Shown here: one piece after another, positions 62,819 through 64,000 of the stretch | How the letters are laid out: each line of letters opens with the position of its first letter | Numbering within the stretch: position 1 is the stretch's first letter | NCBI RefSeq assembly: GCF_024341905.1 | Contig: NZ_BQXY01000001.1 | Span: 1,273,013 to 1,337,012, forward strand | Source: Clostridium folliculivorans | GTDB taxonomy: Bacteria; Bacillota; Clostridia; Clostridiales; Clostridiaceae | Reading direction: 5' to 3' | Length of the DNA stretch: 64,000 nt | The notes under the pieces: model-generated | Database searches by the model: none | What the model saw: only the letters and a program-made list of their open reading frames with translations | What the model was told of the DNA's origin: nothing | Position numbers and translations under genes: made by a program

Positions 62819-62974
62819 AGCATTTCCTTACATAATTATTTTCTTAATGTAATATGCTGCTTAAATTGCAAATATGCTAGTTTCAATATGTTTTTAATTT
62901 CATCGTTACCTATTGCACATAAAATGACATTTTTGTTAATCAATACTTTTATTTTTGAATATTCTGATAAATTA

Positions 62975-63002
62975 TTGCATATATTGCCAATCTTATTATA
63001 AA
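62975..63002 (+). promoter_or_regulatory. probable promoter of hcp
   Basis: TTGCAT (62975-62980) and TATAAA (62997-63002) are separated by 16 bp, about 45 bp before the hcp start. An anaerobic or NO-responsive operator could be present, but none is recognised with certainty. The remainder of 62819-62974 shows nothing else. Confidence 0.45.
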
Positions 63003-63046
63003 ATAAAAGAGTAAAGTCAAAAATATGAATTGAAAGGATTGATATT

Positions 63047-64000
63047 ATGGTTCAAGAAATGTTCTGTTATCAATGTGAACAAACTGCCGGTGGTAAAGGA
63101 TGCACTAAAATTGGTGTATGTGGTAAGACACCTGATATTGCAGCTATGCAAGATTTATTGATTTATCAGTTAAAAGGAATTAGTATATATGCTAATGAAC
63201 TTTTAAAAAATGGTGAAGTAATAGATAAAAGCGTAGTTTCTTTTGTAGAGGATTCATTATTTATGACCTTGACTAATGTTAATTTTGATCCTGCTGATCA
63301 TATGGCTAAATTAAAGAAATCTCAAGAAATTAAAGAATCTTTGCGTAAAAAAGTACAAGCTGAAAATGTACACGCTCCTGAAGCATTATATGATTTAAGC
63401 GATTCTACTGAAGTTATGTTTGAAGATGCTAAAAAAGCTGGAATTATGTATGATCAAAATTTAGATCCTGACATTCGTTCTGTTAGAGAGACTATAAAAT
63501 ATGGTCTAAAAGGAATTGCTGCTTACGCACATCAAGCAAGATTTGTGAAATACAATAATGATGAAGTGGACAATTTTTATTTTAAAGCTTTAGCTGCTTT
63601 AACTGATAACACTTTAACATTAGATGACTTAATTAAAGTATTAATTGAAACTGGAGAAGCCAGTGTTAAAATAATGGAGCTTCTAGATACTGCTAATAAC
63701 AGTCTTTATAGCGCACCAACACCTACAAAAGTTAATGTGAATAGAAAGAAAGGTCCATTTATAGTAATTTCAGGACATGACTTAAAGGATTTAGAAATGC
63801 TGTTAAAGCAAACTGAAGGTAAAGGTATAAATATTTATACCCATGGTGAAATGTTACCTTCTCATGGATATCCTGAATTAAATAAATACCCTCACTTAGT
63901 AGGTAACTTCGGAAGTGCATGGCAAAATCAACAAAAAGAATTTGATAATATTCCTGGTTGCATCTTAATGACAACTAACTGTTTAATGAAACCAAGAGAT
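63047..64000 (+). CDS. hcp: hybrid cluster protein / hydroxylamine reductase, N-terminal part (runs off the right edge)
   Basis: The frame opens at ATG 63047 behind AAAGGA and continues past the window end, so 318 residues are seen of a family of about 540. The N-terminus has the cysteine motif CYQCEQTAGGKGCTKIGVCG (C7, C10, C19, C25), which binds the proximal Fe-S cluster. Later hybrid-cluster ligands begin to appear near THGEMLPSHGYP and the Cys in NIPGCIL. Hcp reduces hydroxylamine in vitro and acts as an NO reductase in anaerobes. Its presence agrees with an anaerobic clostridial host. Confidence 0.95.
   Translation, partial: MVQEMFCYQCEQTAGGKGCTKIGVCGKTPDIAAMQDLLIYQLKGISIYANELLKNGEVIDKSVVSFVEDSLFMTLTNVNFDPADHMAKLKKSQEIKESLRKKVQAENVHAPEALYDLSDSTEVMFEDAKKAGIMYDQNLDPDIRSVRETIKYGLKGIAAYAHQARFVKYNNDEVDNFYFKALAALTDNTLTLDDLIKVLIETGEASVKIMELLDTANNSLYSAPTPTKVNVNRKKGPFIVISGHDLKDLEMLLKQTEGKGINIYTHGEMLPSHGYPELNKYPHLVGNFGSAWQNQQKEFDNIPGCILMTTNCLMKPRD

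Overview
The window looks like chromosomal accessory DNA from a low-GC Firmicute, most likely a Clostridium-type anaerobe. It is strongly AT-rich, has AGGAGG/GGTGAT-type ribosome binding sites with many TTG and GTG starts, encodes a sigma-54 activator with a matching -24/-12 promoter, and ends in a hybrid-cluster protein gene (hcp). No tRNA, rRNA or CRISPR array was seen. Species cannot be fixed from sequence reading alone.

Positions 1-38 kb read as a defence island. It opens with the tail and right end of an IS66 element (3-635). Then come an adenine-type DNA methyltransferase with a GIY-YIG nuclease (707-2174); a NERD-HRDC protein with a UvrD-like helicase that also carries a PD-(D/E)XK-like domain and a LexA-like S24 self-cleavage domain (2367-5885); and an McrB/McrC pair with cold-shock-like, coiled-coil and zinc-ribbon additions (6031-10877). 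Next is an operon with a DUF3800-like protein and two giant HEPN-STAND NTPases (11412-23105), then a GNAT acetyltransferase. A four-gene dynamin-like GTPase operon follows (24346-31665), then a WYL regulator with a GmrSD-type DUF262/DUF1524 restriction protein (32343-36512), and a minus-strand HsdR_N-like nuclease (37244-38338). A near-identical promoter of about 67 bp lies in front of both the NERD/helicase genes and the DUF3800/STAND operon. In the second copy a GC-rich palindromic element sits in the presumed 5' leader.

Positions 36.5-54 kb mix gene decay with housekeeping or metabolic genes. There is a broken copy of an HNH gene (36519-37041, intact copy 46941-48110), an orphan DUF2726-like C-terminus, a decayed minus-strand zinc-site gene, and a membrane protein. 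A sigma-54 activator at 41732 faces an AtuA/AtuA-like/CoA-transferase operon (43522-46406) headed by a -24/-12 promoter. A truncated ChbG gene, small membrane and zinc-ribbon proteins, an XRE regulator with two membrane proteins, a degenerate 21-bp repeat cluster, a fragment of an Rpn-type nuclease, an RmlD-like reductase and a GNAT protein follow.

Positions 53.8-64 kb hold an HscC-like Hsp70 translationally coupled to a J-domain/membrane protein whose C-terminus is built of tandem repeats and breaks at a poly-A tract. After it come an Rpn-family nuclease, a DEDDh exonuclease-BRCT protein, a small protein with a retropepsin-like protease, a hypothetical protein convergent with a T4-beta-like protein, and the 5' part of hcp.

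The best candidates for an undescribed system are the DUF3800 plus twin HEPN-STAND operon, the dynamin-like GTPase operon with a pseudo-GTPase subunit, and the helicase-nuclease-S24 fusion. All functional statements rest on motif reading; no database search was run.
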